The notes: a model not told the origin generated them from the letters alone. Positions 4,992 through 12,436 are shown, numbered from the stretch's first letter. The stretch: DNA of 14,123 nt from Selenomonadaceae bacterium (GCA_016280345.1 JAEEGN010000126.1:1-14123), one strand, 5' to 3'. Program-made: numbers and translations.

Positions 4992-7073
4992 TTATTTCTT
5001 TTCTTCCTTTTCCGCCTTGAACTTCTCTATGACCTTTTCCGCCATCTTCTGCGGCATTTCCTCGTAGTGGGAGAACTCCACGGTGAAGGAGCCGCGCCCC
5101 TTCGTCTGGGCCCTGAGGTCGGTGGCGTACTTGTAGAGCTCGACGGCGGGGATCTGGGCCTTGACTTCGCTCATGTCCTTGCGGTCGCTGCCGCCCATGC
5201 CCATGATGCGGGCCCGCTTCGTATTGAGCTGGCCCATGACGTCGCCCATGAAGTACTCGGGGGCGATGATGGTCATGTTGTAGATGGGCTCCAGAAGTAC
5301 CGGCGAGGCCTCCATGATGCCCTTCTTGAGGGCGAGGGCCGTGGCCGTCTTGAAGGCCGCCTCGGAGGAGTCAACGGTGTGGTAGGAGCCGTCGTAGAGG
5401 TTGACCTTGACATCGACGACGGGGTAGCCGGCGACGATTCCCTGGGCCAGAGTCTCCGAGGTGCCTTTTTCCACGGCGGGGATGAACTGGCGCGGCACGC
5501 TGCCGCCGAAGATGGTCTCGGTGAACTCGTTGCCGGTGCCGGCGGGCAGGGGGCTGATCTCCAGCCAGACGTGGCCGTACTGGCCGTGGCCGCCGCTCTG
5601 TTTCTTGTGCTTGCCCTCGACCTTGACGGTCTTCTTGATGGTTTCGCGGAACGGAACTTTCGGCTCGCGGAACTCGGCCTCGGCGCCGAACTTGCGGGCG
5701 ATGCGCTCGCCAAGGATGTCGATCTGGACCTCGCCCAGCGCCCGGACAAGGGTTTCCTTCGTCTCCGGGGCCTTGACGAGGATGATGGTCGGGTCTTCGT
5801 CCTGCTCCTTCTCGATGGAGCCGAAGACCTTGTCCTCGTCGCCCTTCTTCTTCGGATAGACGGCCATGATGAGCATGGAGCCGGGATAGGCAATGGGATC
5901 GTAACGGACCGGGGCTTCCTTCGTGCAGAGGGTATCGCCGGTCTTGGTGACGGTGAGCTTGGAGGTGACGACGATGTCGCCGGCGCCGACGCGGCTGATC
6001 TTGACCTGGTTCTCGCCCTGCATGGTGAAGATGGCGCCGATGCGCTCGGTGGCGTCACGGTTGGCGTTGTAGGCACTGGAATCGCCGGCGAATTCGCCGG
6101 AGAAGACGCGCAGGAAGGAGAGGCGCCCCACGAAGGGATCGACGATGGTCTTGAACACCTGGGCGGAGAAGGGGCCGTCCAGCGGACGCTCGACGATGTC
6201 CTCGGTCTTCGGGTCGACGCCCACAGCCGGCGAAAGGCCCGGCGCGGGCAGATAGCCCACGATGCCGTTCAGGAGCTGCTTGACGCCGATGTCCGCCGCG
6301 GCGGAGCCGCAGAAGACGGGGAAGACTTTGGCGGCGGCAATGCCGTCGGACAGGGCCTTGCCGATCTCCTCCTCGGGGATGTCCTCGCCCTCGAGGAACT
6401 TTTCCATCAGGCTGTCATCGAAGTCGGCCAGGGCCTCGATGAGCGTCTGGCGCGCTTCTTCCACGGATTCGTTCATGTATTCGGGAATCTCGGCCACCAC
6501 GGCCTCGTCGTCATGCGTCATGATCTTCATGTGCATGGAAAGAAGGTCCGCCACGCCCTGGAAGGAATCCTCGGCGCCAATCGGCAGCTGGACCGGGACG
6601 ACGCCCGTGCCGAAGCGGACGCGGAGTTCCTCCACCACGCCCTTGAAGTCCGCGTGCTCGCGGTCCATCTTGTTGATGAAGAAGGCGCGGGGCATTCCCA
6701 TTTCCTCGGCCAGGAGCCAGTCCTTTTCCGTCTCGATTTCAATGCCCGAAGGGGCGGAGACGACGATCATGGCGCTGTCGCAGGCGGTGAGGGCGCCCTT
6801 GACTTCGCTGACGAAGTCGGGGTAGCCCGGGGTGTCGATGAGGTTCAGTTTGCAGCCGCGCCACTCCACCGCCGCCAGGGCGCTCGAGATGGTAAGGCCG
6901 CGCTTCGTCTCCTCCGCTTCATGATCGAGGGCGGAGGTGCCGTCGTCCACTTTCCCCAGGCGCTTGACTGCCCCGGCGTCAAACAGACAGGCGTCCACCA
7001 GACTCGTCTTGCCCGCCTTGCCGTGACCGACAATGGCGACGTTCCTCAGATTTGCGCTCTTGTATTCCTGCAT
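4992..7073 (-). CDS. fusA: Elongation factor G-like GTPase (FusA2/EF-G-2 type)
   Basis: A 693-residue translational GTPase with the five-domain EF-G layout. G1 is GHGKAGKT (16-23) in place of GHVDAGKT, the switch I end is RGLTISSALAAVEW (58-71), G3 is DTPGYPDF (80-87) where Tyr84 replaces the catalytic His of canonical EF-G, G4 is NKMD (134-137) and G5 is CGSA. Domain IV has QSGGHGQYGHV and the C-terminus has the domain V LNTKRARIMGM stretch ending in a Lys/Glu tail. These substitutions are typical of the second EF-G group (FusA2, T. thermophilus EF-G-2), not the str-operon FusA, and no rpsL, rpsG or tuf neighbours are present. The role is therefore probably a specialised or stress ribosome function. 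ATG 7073 has AGGAGGG seven bases upstream; the frame extends to 7187 but without a ribosome site. It is a single-gene unit: its own terminator follows, and an AT-rich stretch at 7091-7107 (TATACA, TATCAT) is the likely promoter. Confidence 0.92.
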   Translation of the reverse strand: MQEYKSANLRNVAIVGHGKAGKTSLVDACLFDAGAVKRLGKVDDGTSALDHEAEETKRGLTISSALAAVEWRGCKLNLIDTPGYPDFVSEVKGALTACDSAMIVVSAPSGIEIETEKDWLLAEEMGMPRAFFINKMDREHADFKGVVEELRVRFGTGVVPVQLPIGAEDSFQGVADLLSMHMKIMTHDDEAVVAEIPEYMNESVEEARQTLIEALADFDDSLMEKFLEGEDIPEEEIGKALSDGIAAAKVFPVFCGSAAADIGVKQLLNGIVGYLPAPGLSPAVGVDPKTEDIVERPLDGPFSAQVFKTIVDPFVGRLSFLRVFSGEFAGDSSAYNANRDATERIGAIFTMQGENQVKISRVGAGDIVVTSKLTVTKTGDTLCTKEAPVRYDPIAYPGSMLIMAVYPKKKGDEDKVFGSIEKEQDEDPTIILVKAPETKETLVRALGEVQIDILGERIARKFGAEAEFREPKVPFRETIKKTVKVEGKHKKQSGGHGQYGHVWLEISPLPAGTGNEFTETIFGGSVPRQFIPAVEKGTSETLAQGIVAGYPVVDVKVNLYDGSYHTVDSSEAAFKTATALALKKGIMEASPVLLEPIYNMTIIAPEYFMGDVMGQLNTKRARIMGMGGSDRKDMSEVKAQIPAVELYKYATDLRAQTKGRGSFTVEFSHYEEMPQKMAEKVIEKFKAEKEEKK

Positions 7074-7148
7074 TCCGATCCCTCCTAAAGATGATACTTG
7101 TATAATTCTCTCTCCGAGCGATTTTTCCTGCCTGCTTTGAAAAAAACC

Positions 7149-7184
7149 GAAAAACGCTGCCTCCGGTAAATCGGCAGGCAGCGT
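7149..7184 (-). terminator. Intrinsic terminator of nagZ
   Basis: On the minus strand ACGCTGCCT (7176-7184) pairs with AGGCAGCGT (7154-7162). An inner CCG/CGG helix sits at the top of the loop with one bulged base. A run of U follows (complement of 7150-7153). It lies ten bases after the nagZ stop. Confidence 0.85.
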
Positions 7185-7194
7185 CAACCATGAT

Positions 7195-8316
7195 TCAGCG
7201 ATCCGCCTTCTCTCCGGCGAGGGCGCGTTTGGCCCGGAGCACGTGCGTCAAGGCCTCGTCCACCCGGGCGGCGGGAATCGTGCCGTCTTCGATGGCCCGG
7301 CAGAGGGCGTGGTGGGCGGCGTTCATCGCCTCGTACTCGTGACAGAAGAGGACGACGTCGGCTCCGGCCCGCACCGCCTGTACGGCGGCATCGTCGGCGG
7401 CGATATGACCGGCAACGGCGCCCATGCCGAGGTCGTCGGTCACCACCACGCCGTCAAAGCCCGTCTCCTGCCGGAGCAGCGCCATGACCTTCGGAGAGAG
7501 GCTGGCCGGCCACTCCCCGTCGATGGCCGGGTAATCCACATGGCCCACCATCACGAAAACGTCCCCGGCCCGCCGGCCCGCCAGAATTTCCCGGAAGGGG
7601 CGCATATCCTCCGCCCGCAGTTCCTCCAGGCTGACGTCCACGGTGACGCGGCCCACATGGGTGTCCGCCTTGCCCTTGCCGATGCCCGGGAAATGCTTCA
7701 GCGCACACAGGAGCCCCTCCGCCGCGTAGCCGTCCGCCGCCGCCCCGGCGAAGGCGGCAACGGTTTCCGGTTCGTCGCTGTACGAGCGGTCACCGGCGAG
7801 ACCGAGGTCGGCCACGGGCGCGAAGTTCAGGTTGACGCCGAGGGATTTGAGTTCGCCCGCCGTCCGGAGGGCCCAGTCCCGGGCCAGCGCCGGGTCGCCG
7901 CCGGCGCCGATTTCAGCGGCGGATGGCGGCGGCGGGATCACGTCCCGGCCCCGGGCCACGAGGCCCCCCTCCTCGTCGATGGCCACCAGCAGCGGCCAGT
8001 CGCCGACGGTTTCCTGCAGGGCCGACGTCAGCGCCCGCACCTGCTTCGCGCTTTCGATATTGCGGTCAAACAGGATGACGCCGCCGATATGGTATTCGTT
8101 GAGAAGGAAGGCGATATCCTCGTTCATTTCCTCCCCGTAAAAACCCACCATCATGAGTTGCCCGGCCTTCTCCGCCGTCGTCATCTCCCGGACCGCGGAA
8201 GCGACCCGGTCCTGTGGGGGCGCAGGCGGGTTCGCCGACGCGCCGTCCCGGGCGCAGCCGCAGAAAATCGCCGCCGCCACCAAAAGCACCGCCCCCAGAT
8301 TCGGCCAATATCGCAT
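7195..8316 (-). CDS. nagZ: Glycoside hydrolase family 3 beta-N-acetylhexosaminidase (NagZ-like), lipoprotein
   Basis: NagZ removes N-acetylglucosamine from muropeptides during peptidoglycan recycling. The 373-residue product has a short signal, hydrophobic residues 8-18, and a lipobox-like FCGC with Cys21, so it should be anchored outside the cytoplasmic membrane, as in Gram-positive NagZ and unlike the cytosolic E. coli enzyme. Landmarks are AGQLMMVGF, DEEGG (114-118), NFAPVADLGL, KHFPGIG (207-213), ADTH (217-220) carrying the Asp-His general acid dyad, and VTDDLGMGAV with the nucleophile Asp294. The usual KHFPGHG has Ile in place of the second His. The single-domain length fits NagZ without the accessory C-terminal domain of Bacillus. 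ATG 8316 has AAGGAG eight bases upstream; more distal ATGs at 8340 and 8385 lack ribosome sites and would bury the signal peptide. Confidence 0.93.
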   Translation of the reverse strand: MRYWPNLGAVLLVAAAIFCGCARDGASANPPAPPQDRVASAVREMTTAEKAGQLMMVGFYGEEMNEDIAFLLNEYHIGGVILFDRNIESAKQVRALTSALQETVGDWPLLVAIDEEGGLVARGRDVIPPPPSAAEIGAGGDPALARDWALRTAGELKSLGVNLNFAPVADLGLAGDRSYSDEPETVAAFAGAAADGYAAEGLLCALKHFPGIGKGKADTHVGRVTVDVSLEELRAEDMRPFREILAGRRAGDVFVMVGHVDYPAIDGEWPASLSPKVMALLRQETGFDGVVVTDDLGMGAVAGHIAADDAAVQAVRAGADVVLFCHEYEAMNAAHHALCRAIEDGTIPAARVDEALTHVLRAKRALAGEKADR

Positions 8317-8414
8317 GATACCGTCTCCTTTCTCTCTCATCCGTTTCGAAAACTGCCCCAGCCATTGTCCGTACGTCCTGTCCACCGTCCCGGCCTGTTT
8401 CCGCCCGGCAGGGG

Positions 8415-8443
8415 TGGACGGAGCCGTTCCTCTGTGCTATGCT
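8415..8443 (+). promoter_or_regulatory. Probable sigma-70 promoter of the 138-aa gene
   Basis: TGGACG (8415-8420) and TATGCT (8438-8443) are separated by 17 bases, and a TG one base before the -10 makes it an extended -10. The transcript would start near 8450, at the foot of the hairpin at 8454-8474. Confidence 0.5.
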
Positions 8444-8448
8444 TTACG

Positions 8449-8474
8449 AAAAAGGCCCGCCGTTTTTCCGGGCC
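8449..8474 (-). terminator. Minus-strand terminator-like hairpin in the leader of the 138-aa gene
   Basis: GGCCCG (8454-8459) pairs with CGGGCC (8469-8474) around a 9-base loop, and the minus strand continues with TTTTT (complement of 8449-8453). It faces leftward although no minus-strand gene ends here. On the plus strand it would be a 5' end hairpin of the mRNA. Confidence 0.55.
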
Positions 8475-8502
8475 GATCCGAAAAGAAAAGGAAGCGAATC
8501 CC

Positions 8503-8919
8503 ATGATTGAGAAGCAGACCGACGTCACCCTGCCCCACGGGGAGGACCAGAATATCAAGATGGAACTCCTCGGCATGATCCACAGCGCCGAGAATCCCTT
8601 CGACATCATCTGCCACGTGGCGAAATACCTCGAAAAGACCTCCGCCGAGGCCGGCTATGCCGACCATGTACGGAAGGATATGCGTGCCGTCTACGGTCTG
8701 GCTCTCCTCGACAGGAAGCTGCTGGCCGACGAACAGCGGGACGTGGAGGCTCGTCTCGCCCGCATCCGTCAGGCCTATGAAACCGGCGACTTCACCGACG
8801 AGGAGCGGCACCGCATCCGTTTCGCCATCGACCTCCACCAGAAGAATCTCGAACGCCTTCGGGAACGCATCCGCGAAGCCGAAATCAACGGCACCCCGCC
8901 GTACATGGAAAAGGGATGA
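8503..8919 (+). CDS. Uncharacterised 138-aa helical protein
   Basis: I do not recognise this family. The 138-residue product starts with MIEKQTDVTLPHGEDQ. A hydrophobic-periodic segment (residues 19-45, MELLGMIHSAENPFDIICHV and on) may be a helical hairpin, then a long charged amphipathic stretch (about 60-130, rich in Arg, Glu, Leu) probably forms a coiled coil, and the end is NGTPPYMEKG. There is no signal peptide, membrane span or cysteine pair (one Cys), so it is likely cytosolic. The frame has the GC-rich third-position bias of its neighbours and a plausible ribosome site (GGAAG, eight bases before ATG), so it is almost certainly real. It is transcribed alone from a probable promoter at 8415-8443, divergently from nagZ and convergently with the c-di-GMP gene, with a strong terminator behind it. 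Confidence 0.85.
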   Translation: MIEKQTDVTLPHGEDQNIKMELLGMIHSAENPFDIICHVAKYLEKTSAEAGYADHVRKDMRAVYGLALLDRKLLADEQRDVEARLARIRQAYETGDFTDEERHRIRFAIDLHQKNLERLRERIREAEINGTPPYMEKG

Positions 8920-8943
8920 TTTCCCCCGGACGCAGGACACAGC

Positions 8944-9027
8944 AAGAGCCGTCCCGGCAGCCCAAGGAACTGTCCAAAAATCACTTCACAGTTCCTTCGC
9001 GCTGTACGGGGCGGCTCTTTCTTTCTT
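8944..9027 (+). terminator. Long hairpin terminator (76-base stem-loop)
   Basis: Bases 8944-8956 pair with 9007-9019 (13 bp with one G-U). CAGC 8958-8961 pairs with GCTG 9001-9004. Bases 8964-8973 (AAGGAACTGT) pair perfectly with 8988-8997 around a 14-base loop. TTTCTTTCTT follows on the plus strand. It ends the 138-aa gene and lies just beyond the end of the converging c-di-GMP gene. Confidence 0.85.
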
Positions 9028-9030
9028 CCA

Positions 9031-12027
9031 TTACCGCCACGTCAGAGTATTGGCCGTGGAAGGGCCCCTCTTGGCCCGGCCCGCATTTCCCGCCTTCTCT
9101 TCCAGGTCGTGCTGGACGGTGAGATCATAGATATTGGCGTAGATGGCGATGGAGCCGTCGTGGCTACGGCTGGCGTTGAGCACCGCCCGCAGCCAGAAAT
9201 CCCGCCCGAAGTAGTTGGTGAAGGCGTATTCCACGGTATAGGGCTCCGCGAGATCCGTCGCCTGCCGGATATAATTGACAAAAGCGTCGTGGGCCTTACT
9301 GCCGACGAGTTTCCGGAACGACATCTCGATCTCGCCCCCCTCGTTATGCGCAGGGACGCCGTCCAGATCCAGAATCCAGCGGTTCGCGTACTCCAGCTCG
9401 ATCTCGTTGCCCAGCAGCCGCCCGAATACGAATCCCATCGGAATGCAATCCGTAAGCTGCTGGAGATTCATCTGCTGGCTGAACTGCTGAGTGACATCTT
9501 CCCAGGAAAGGAAGAGCAGCAGCCGCTCGCCGTCGTCGAGGATGACGCTGGCCCGGATCCGCATCCAGAGCACAGTGCCGTTCAGGAGCCGCCGCCGGGC
9601 CACGCACTCCGCCACCCGGCCGTGCCGCGCCGCTTCCATGGCGTGCAGCAGCGCCGGGCGATCCTCCTCCAGGATGTAATCCAGCACTTGCTTGCCCTTT
9701 TCCAGGATGATCTCCGCCGGCGCCTCCATCAGCCGGAAGAAGTTATCGTTGGCCCGCAGGAGCTCCAGCCGCCCGTCGTAGAACTCGTAGAGGCCGACGC
9801 CGCCGATGATGCCGTTGAAGAGGCGGCTGAAATTCGTATTGGGATTCAGGAGTTCCTCGAGATCCTGGTCGTCGGGCCAGTTGGCGATCATCGGCGGTTC
9901 CTTTTCCACGACTTCCGCCCGCTGCGAAAGCAGCTTCTCGAAATCCGCCACGGGCATCGGCTTCGAGAAATAGTAACCCTGGATGTAGTTGCAGCCGATG
10001 GTCCGCAGGAAATCCGCCTGGGCCTTCGTCTCGACGCCCTCCACCACCACCGGCATCCGCATCCACTTCGCCATGCGGATGATGGAATTCAGGATGTTGC
10101 CGCCGCGCCCGGTATCGCCGCCGCTGTCGAGGAACTTCAGATCGACTTTCAGCACGTCCACCGGCAACTCCTTCAGCATGTTGAGCGAGGAGTAGCCGCT
10201 GCCGAAATCGTCCATCAGTATCTTGAAGCCTTTCGACTGCAGCTCCTTAGTGATCTCGATGATTTGCTGCGGGTTGTCGGTATAGGCGCTCTCCGTGAGC
10301 TCCAGTTCCAGGAGCTCCGGCGGCAGATCGTATTTCCTGATCAGCTTGTCGAAGATATTGACAAGCTGGGTGCTGTAGAAATCGACGCGGGAGACGTTCA
10401 CCGACACCGGCGGGGGATTAACCCCGTCGTCCAGCCACTTCCGAAGGAGGCGGCAAGTCTCTTCCCAAACGAACTGATCCACCTGGAAAATGAAGCCATT
10501 ATGCTCGAACACCGGCACGAATTCCGACGGCGGAATCTGTCCCCGGGTGGGGTGCATCCAGCGGACCAGCGCCTCGGCGCCCACGACCCGGGCGCTGGTA
10601 GCGTCGTACTTTGGCTGCAGGTAGATCACGAACTGCTTTTGCGTCAGCGCCTCGTTCATATCGTTGACGATCGACTGCTCCGTCATCAGGTGGCTGCGCA
10701 TCGTCGCGTTGTATTCGCAGACGTCCACCAGGCCGTTCTCCTTCGACTTCATCAGGGCCAGCAGCGCCCGGTCGATCATGGCGCTTACCGCCAGGCCCCT
10801 TTCCTTGATCTGATAGACGCCAAAGCGCAGCACGACCCGGTAGCCCAGGGTAAAGCTCGCCGCCAGCACCTTCAGCGACTTTATGAACCGCTCCCGGTTC
10901 TTGTCCTTCGCCGGGTAGAAGAGCAGGAAGATATCCGAATGGAGCCGGGCAAAAACGCTCTGGGGAAGCCGCGTCTCCCGGAAGAAATCCGCCAGGTATT
11001 TGAGGATGCGGTCGCCGGTCTCCTCGCCGAACAGGTCGTTGATGATCTTGAACCGCTCGATGTCGAGGCTCATGATCTCGAATTCCTCATCGGGGCTCAC
11101 GTCGAGGATCCGCTGCGCCTGCTGGCAGAAAGCCGACTTGTTGAAGATGCCCGTAAGGTCATCGTAAGAAACCTGATAGGCGATGGTCTCACTGGCCTGC
11201 TTGATGGACGTGATGTCAAGGACGACAGCATGATACGCCGGCCGCCCGTCTTCCCCCAAACAGCGATGACCGCACTCCACCACCCAAAGCTGTGGCTCCC
11301 CGCCATTCCGGCACATGGCGTACTCTACCTGATAGCCTTCCTGCTTCGTGAGTTGCTTCGTGATGGCGGACAGCAACGCCTGCCGGTTCTCTTCGGGGAC
11401 CAGCCGCATCATATGGGGGCCGATCTCTTCATTGAAGGTTTCCCGATCCGGATAATTCAGCATCTTCCAGAAGTCATCACTATAATGCACGAGTTGACGG
11501 TCATCCTCCAGCCGGAACGTGATGAGACCGGAATGCACATAACGGGGAAGCGCTTCCTGCGTCACGGGCAGGACGCCGATATCTTCCTTCGCCTTTTCCA
11601 CCGCCGCGTTCACCATCTTGGTGCACACCATGCGGTACGTCGCCTCATGCCGGGCGTCCCGCATGAGATGGATGCCCTTCAGCCGATACATCCCGCCCCG
11701 GATCCGGTACATCAGCGTCAGCTGGTGCAGGACCGGGGACGTGTCGTGCGCCGTTCGCAGGCTCACCAGCCCGGTGACCGCGCAGTTATCGGCTTCTTCT
11801 TTCACCCGAAGACGACTGCGGAACAGCTTGCAGGGCGCGATGGCGTCAAATTCCCCCCGCAGGCAATGCGACGCTTCATCCCTTCCGATGGCGTACTGGT
11901 CCGAATGCGGCCCGAAGGCGATGATGTCGTCATCCGCCGCCATTGCCAGGTAATTGACAATATTTCCCTGCGTGTAGAACGCGTGGATGAATTCCTGGGC
12001 TTTTTCCTTCGCTGTCAGCGTTGTCAT
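9031..12027 (-). CDS. c-di-GMP phosphodiesterase: NTF2-like, PAS, degenerate GGDEF, EAL, two PAS domains
   Basis: A 998-residue cytosolic signalling protein without membrane segments, expected to hydrolyse c-di-GMP to pGpG. Residues 1-130 resemble an NTF2/SnoaL-like alpha+beta sensor domain. Residues about 155-275 form a PAS domain ending in the PAC-like AVVLDITSIKQ. DDLTGIFNKSAF (289-300) opens a GGDEF domain whose signature is HSDIF (363-367), so cyclase activity should be lost; it may still bind GTP as a regulator. The EAL domain (about 455-705) is complete: EALVRW (485-490), Asn544 in VNVS, Glu576 in ELTE, DDFGSGYSSL with Asp606 and Asp607, Lys627, Glu663 in EGVET, and Gln683 in QGYYF. 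Two more PAS-like units follow (about 735-850, 855-972). ATG 12027 has AGGGGAG eight bases upstream. It is a single-gene unit with an extended -10 promoter at 12120. Three sensor modules besides GGDEF imply multiple inputs, unidentified. Confidence 0.93.
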   Translation of the reverse strand: MTTLTAKEKAQEFIHAFYTQGNIVNYLAMAADDDIIAFGPHSDQYAIGRDEASHCLRGEFDAIAPCKLFRSRLRVKEEADNCAVTGLVSLRTAHDTSPVLHQLTLMYRIRGGMYRLKGIHLMRDARHEATYRMVCTKMVNAAVEKAKEDIGVLPVTQEALPRYVHSGLITFRLEDDRQLVHYSDDFWKMLNYPDRETFNEEIGPHMMRLVPEENRQALLSAITKQLTKQEGYQVEYAMCRNGGEPQLWVVECGHRCLGEDGRPAYHAVVLDITSIKQASETIAYQVSYDDLTGIFNKSAFCQQAQRILDVSPDEEFEIMSLDIERFKIINDLFGEETGDRILKYLADFFRETRLPQSVFARLHSDIFLLFYPAKDKNRERFIKSLKVLAASFTLGYRVVLRFGVYQIKERGLAVSAMIDRALLALMKSKENGLVDVCEYNATMRSHLMTEQSIVNDMNEALTQKQFVIYLQPKYDATSARVVGAEALVRWMHPTRGQIPPSEFVPVFEHNGFIFQVDQFVWEETCRLLRKWLDDGVNPPPVSVNVSRVDFYSTQLVNIFDKLIRKYDLPPELLELELTESAYTDNPQQIIEITKELQSKGFKILMDDFGSGYSSLNMLKELPVDVLKVDLKFLDSGGDTGRGGNILNSIIRMAKWMRMPVVVEGVETKAQADFLRTIGCNYIQGYYFSKPMPVADFEKLLSQRAEVVEKEPPMIANWPDDQDLEELLNPNTNFSRLFNGIIGGVGLYEFYDGRLELLRANDNFFRLMEAPAEIILEKGKQVLDYILEEDRPALLHAMEAARHGRVAECVARRRLLNGTVLWMRIRASVILDDGERLLLFLSWEDVTQQFSQQMNLQQLTDCIPMGFVFGRLLGNEIELEYANRWILDLDGVPAHNEGGEIEMSFRKLVGSKAHDAFVNYIRQATDLAEPYTVEYAFTNYFGRDFWLRAVLNASRSHDGSIAIYANIYDLTVQHDLEEKAGNAGRAKRGPSTANTLTWR

Positions 12028-12095
12028 GACGCCGTCTCCCCTTCAACCATGATGTCCCGGTAATTCCCGCTGCCCCGTTGCCGGTTCCAAGTAAT

Positions 12096-12113
12096 CTGCC
12101 AATTCTGCCAATT
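12096..12113. repeat. Adjacent 9-bp tandem repeat CTGCCAATT x2
   Basis: CTGCCAATT occurs twice head to tail (12096-12104, 12105-12113) immediately downstream of the -10 of the c-di-GMP gene promoter, overlapping its predicted start site and first transcribed bases. The position suits a repressor operator, but no regulator is known. Confidence 0.6.
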
Positions 12114-12119
12114 ATTTAT

Positions 12120-12148
12120 ATTATACCAAAAATGAACGGAAAAATACA
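12120..12148 (-). promoter_or_regulatory. Extended -10 promoter of the c-di-GMP gene
   Basis: On the minus strand TGGTATAAT (12120-12128) is a perfect extended -10. The hexamer 17 bases upstream (TGTATT, 12143-12148) is a weak -35. Transcription would start near 12113, giving a leader of about 85 bases. Confidence 0.65.
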
Positions 12149-12202
12149 TCGTAAATTTGAACTAGGCCCGTAAAGGTTTCCGGCCTGCCATCGCAGAGGA
12201 AG

Positions 12203-12253
12203 CCCCGCCGTGCGGGGGCAAAGTGACGCCGCCTCCGGATCCCGGCGTTTTTT
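12203..12253 (+). terminator. Orphan plus-strand hairpins with U tract in the divergent control region
   Basis: CCCCGC (12203-12208) pairs with GCGGGG (12212-12217) over a three-base loop. ACGCCG (12226-12231) then pairs with CGGCGT (12243-12248), followed by TTTTT (12249-12253). The second hairpin looks like an intrinsic terminator on the plus strand, yet no plus-strand gene precedes it within 3 kb. The rest of 12028-12436 holds the two divergent promoters and leader sequence; no known riboswitch or tRNA was recognised. Confidence 0.5.
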
Positions 12254-12319
12254 CCCGCCGCCCGCAACCCCGGCACCCGGGACGAAATACCTCAATCCCC
12301 CGCTGTCAGCCCCGCCCGC

Positions 12320-12348
12320 TTGACAGGCCGAGGATTCCCCGTTATCAT
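12320..12348 (+). promoter_or_regulatory. Strong sigma-70 promoter of the methyltransferase operon
   Basis: A perfect -35 TTGACA (12320-12325) and a -10 TATCAT (12343-12348) are separated by exactly 17 bases. Transcription should start near 12355, leaving an 82-base leader that can fold (CGCGGCC 12357-12363 with GGCCGCG 12396-12402). Confidence 0.85.
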
Positions 12349-12436
12349 AAGGACAGCGCGGCCCGCTCCGCCGGGAAAAACGGCGTTTTCCACGAGGCCG
12401 CGGTCCGGGACGACCAGAAAAGGAGCGTATGGCAAT

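Noticed and set aside
4655..5020. A 121-codon plus-strand frame in the gap before the EF-G-like gene
   Set aside because: It starts inside the hydrolase gene antisense, runs through a terminator, and has a Ser/Pro-rich composition typical of noncoding GC-rich DNA.
4890..7088. A 732-codon open frame on the plus strand opposite the EF-G-like gene
   Set aside because: Same mirror effect; the translation is low-complexity in Asp, Gly, Leu, Val and His, while the minus strand carries all G motifs.
7243..8502. A long plus-strand frame running into the 138-aa gene
   Set aside because: The part before 8503 is antisense to nagZ with no motifs. The promoter and ribosome site support a start at 8503.
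9109..12063. A 984-codon open frame on the plus strand opposite the c-di-GMP gene
   Set aside because: It is a mirror of a GC-rich, codon-biased gene: the translation is rich in His, Arg, Leu, Val and Asp with no domain motif, and it lacks a ribosome site. The opposite frame has complete EAL signatures.
12212..12240. Resemblance of GGGGCAAA, GACGC and GCCTCCGG to parts of a c-di-GMP-I riboswitch
   Set aside because: The pieces are too close together and the required GAAA tetraloop and receptor helices cannot be placed, so the likeness is taken as chance.
12149..12260. Possible tRNA, SRP or RNase P RNA in the structured control region
   Set aside because: No T-loop, no SRP GGAAG core context and no RNase P helix pairs could be built.
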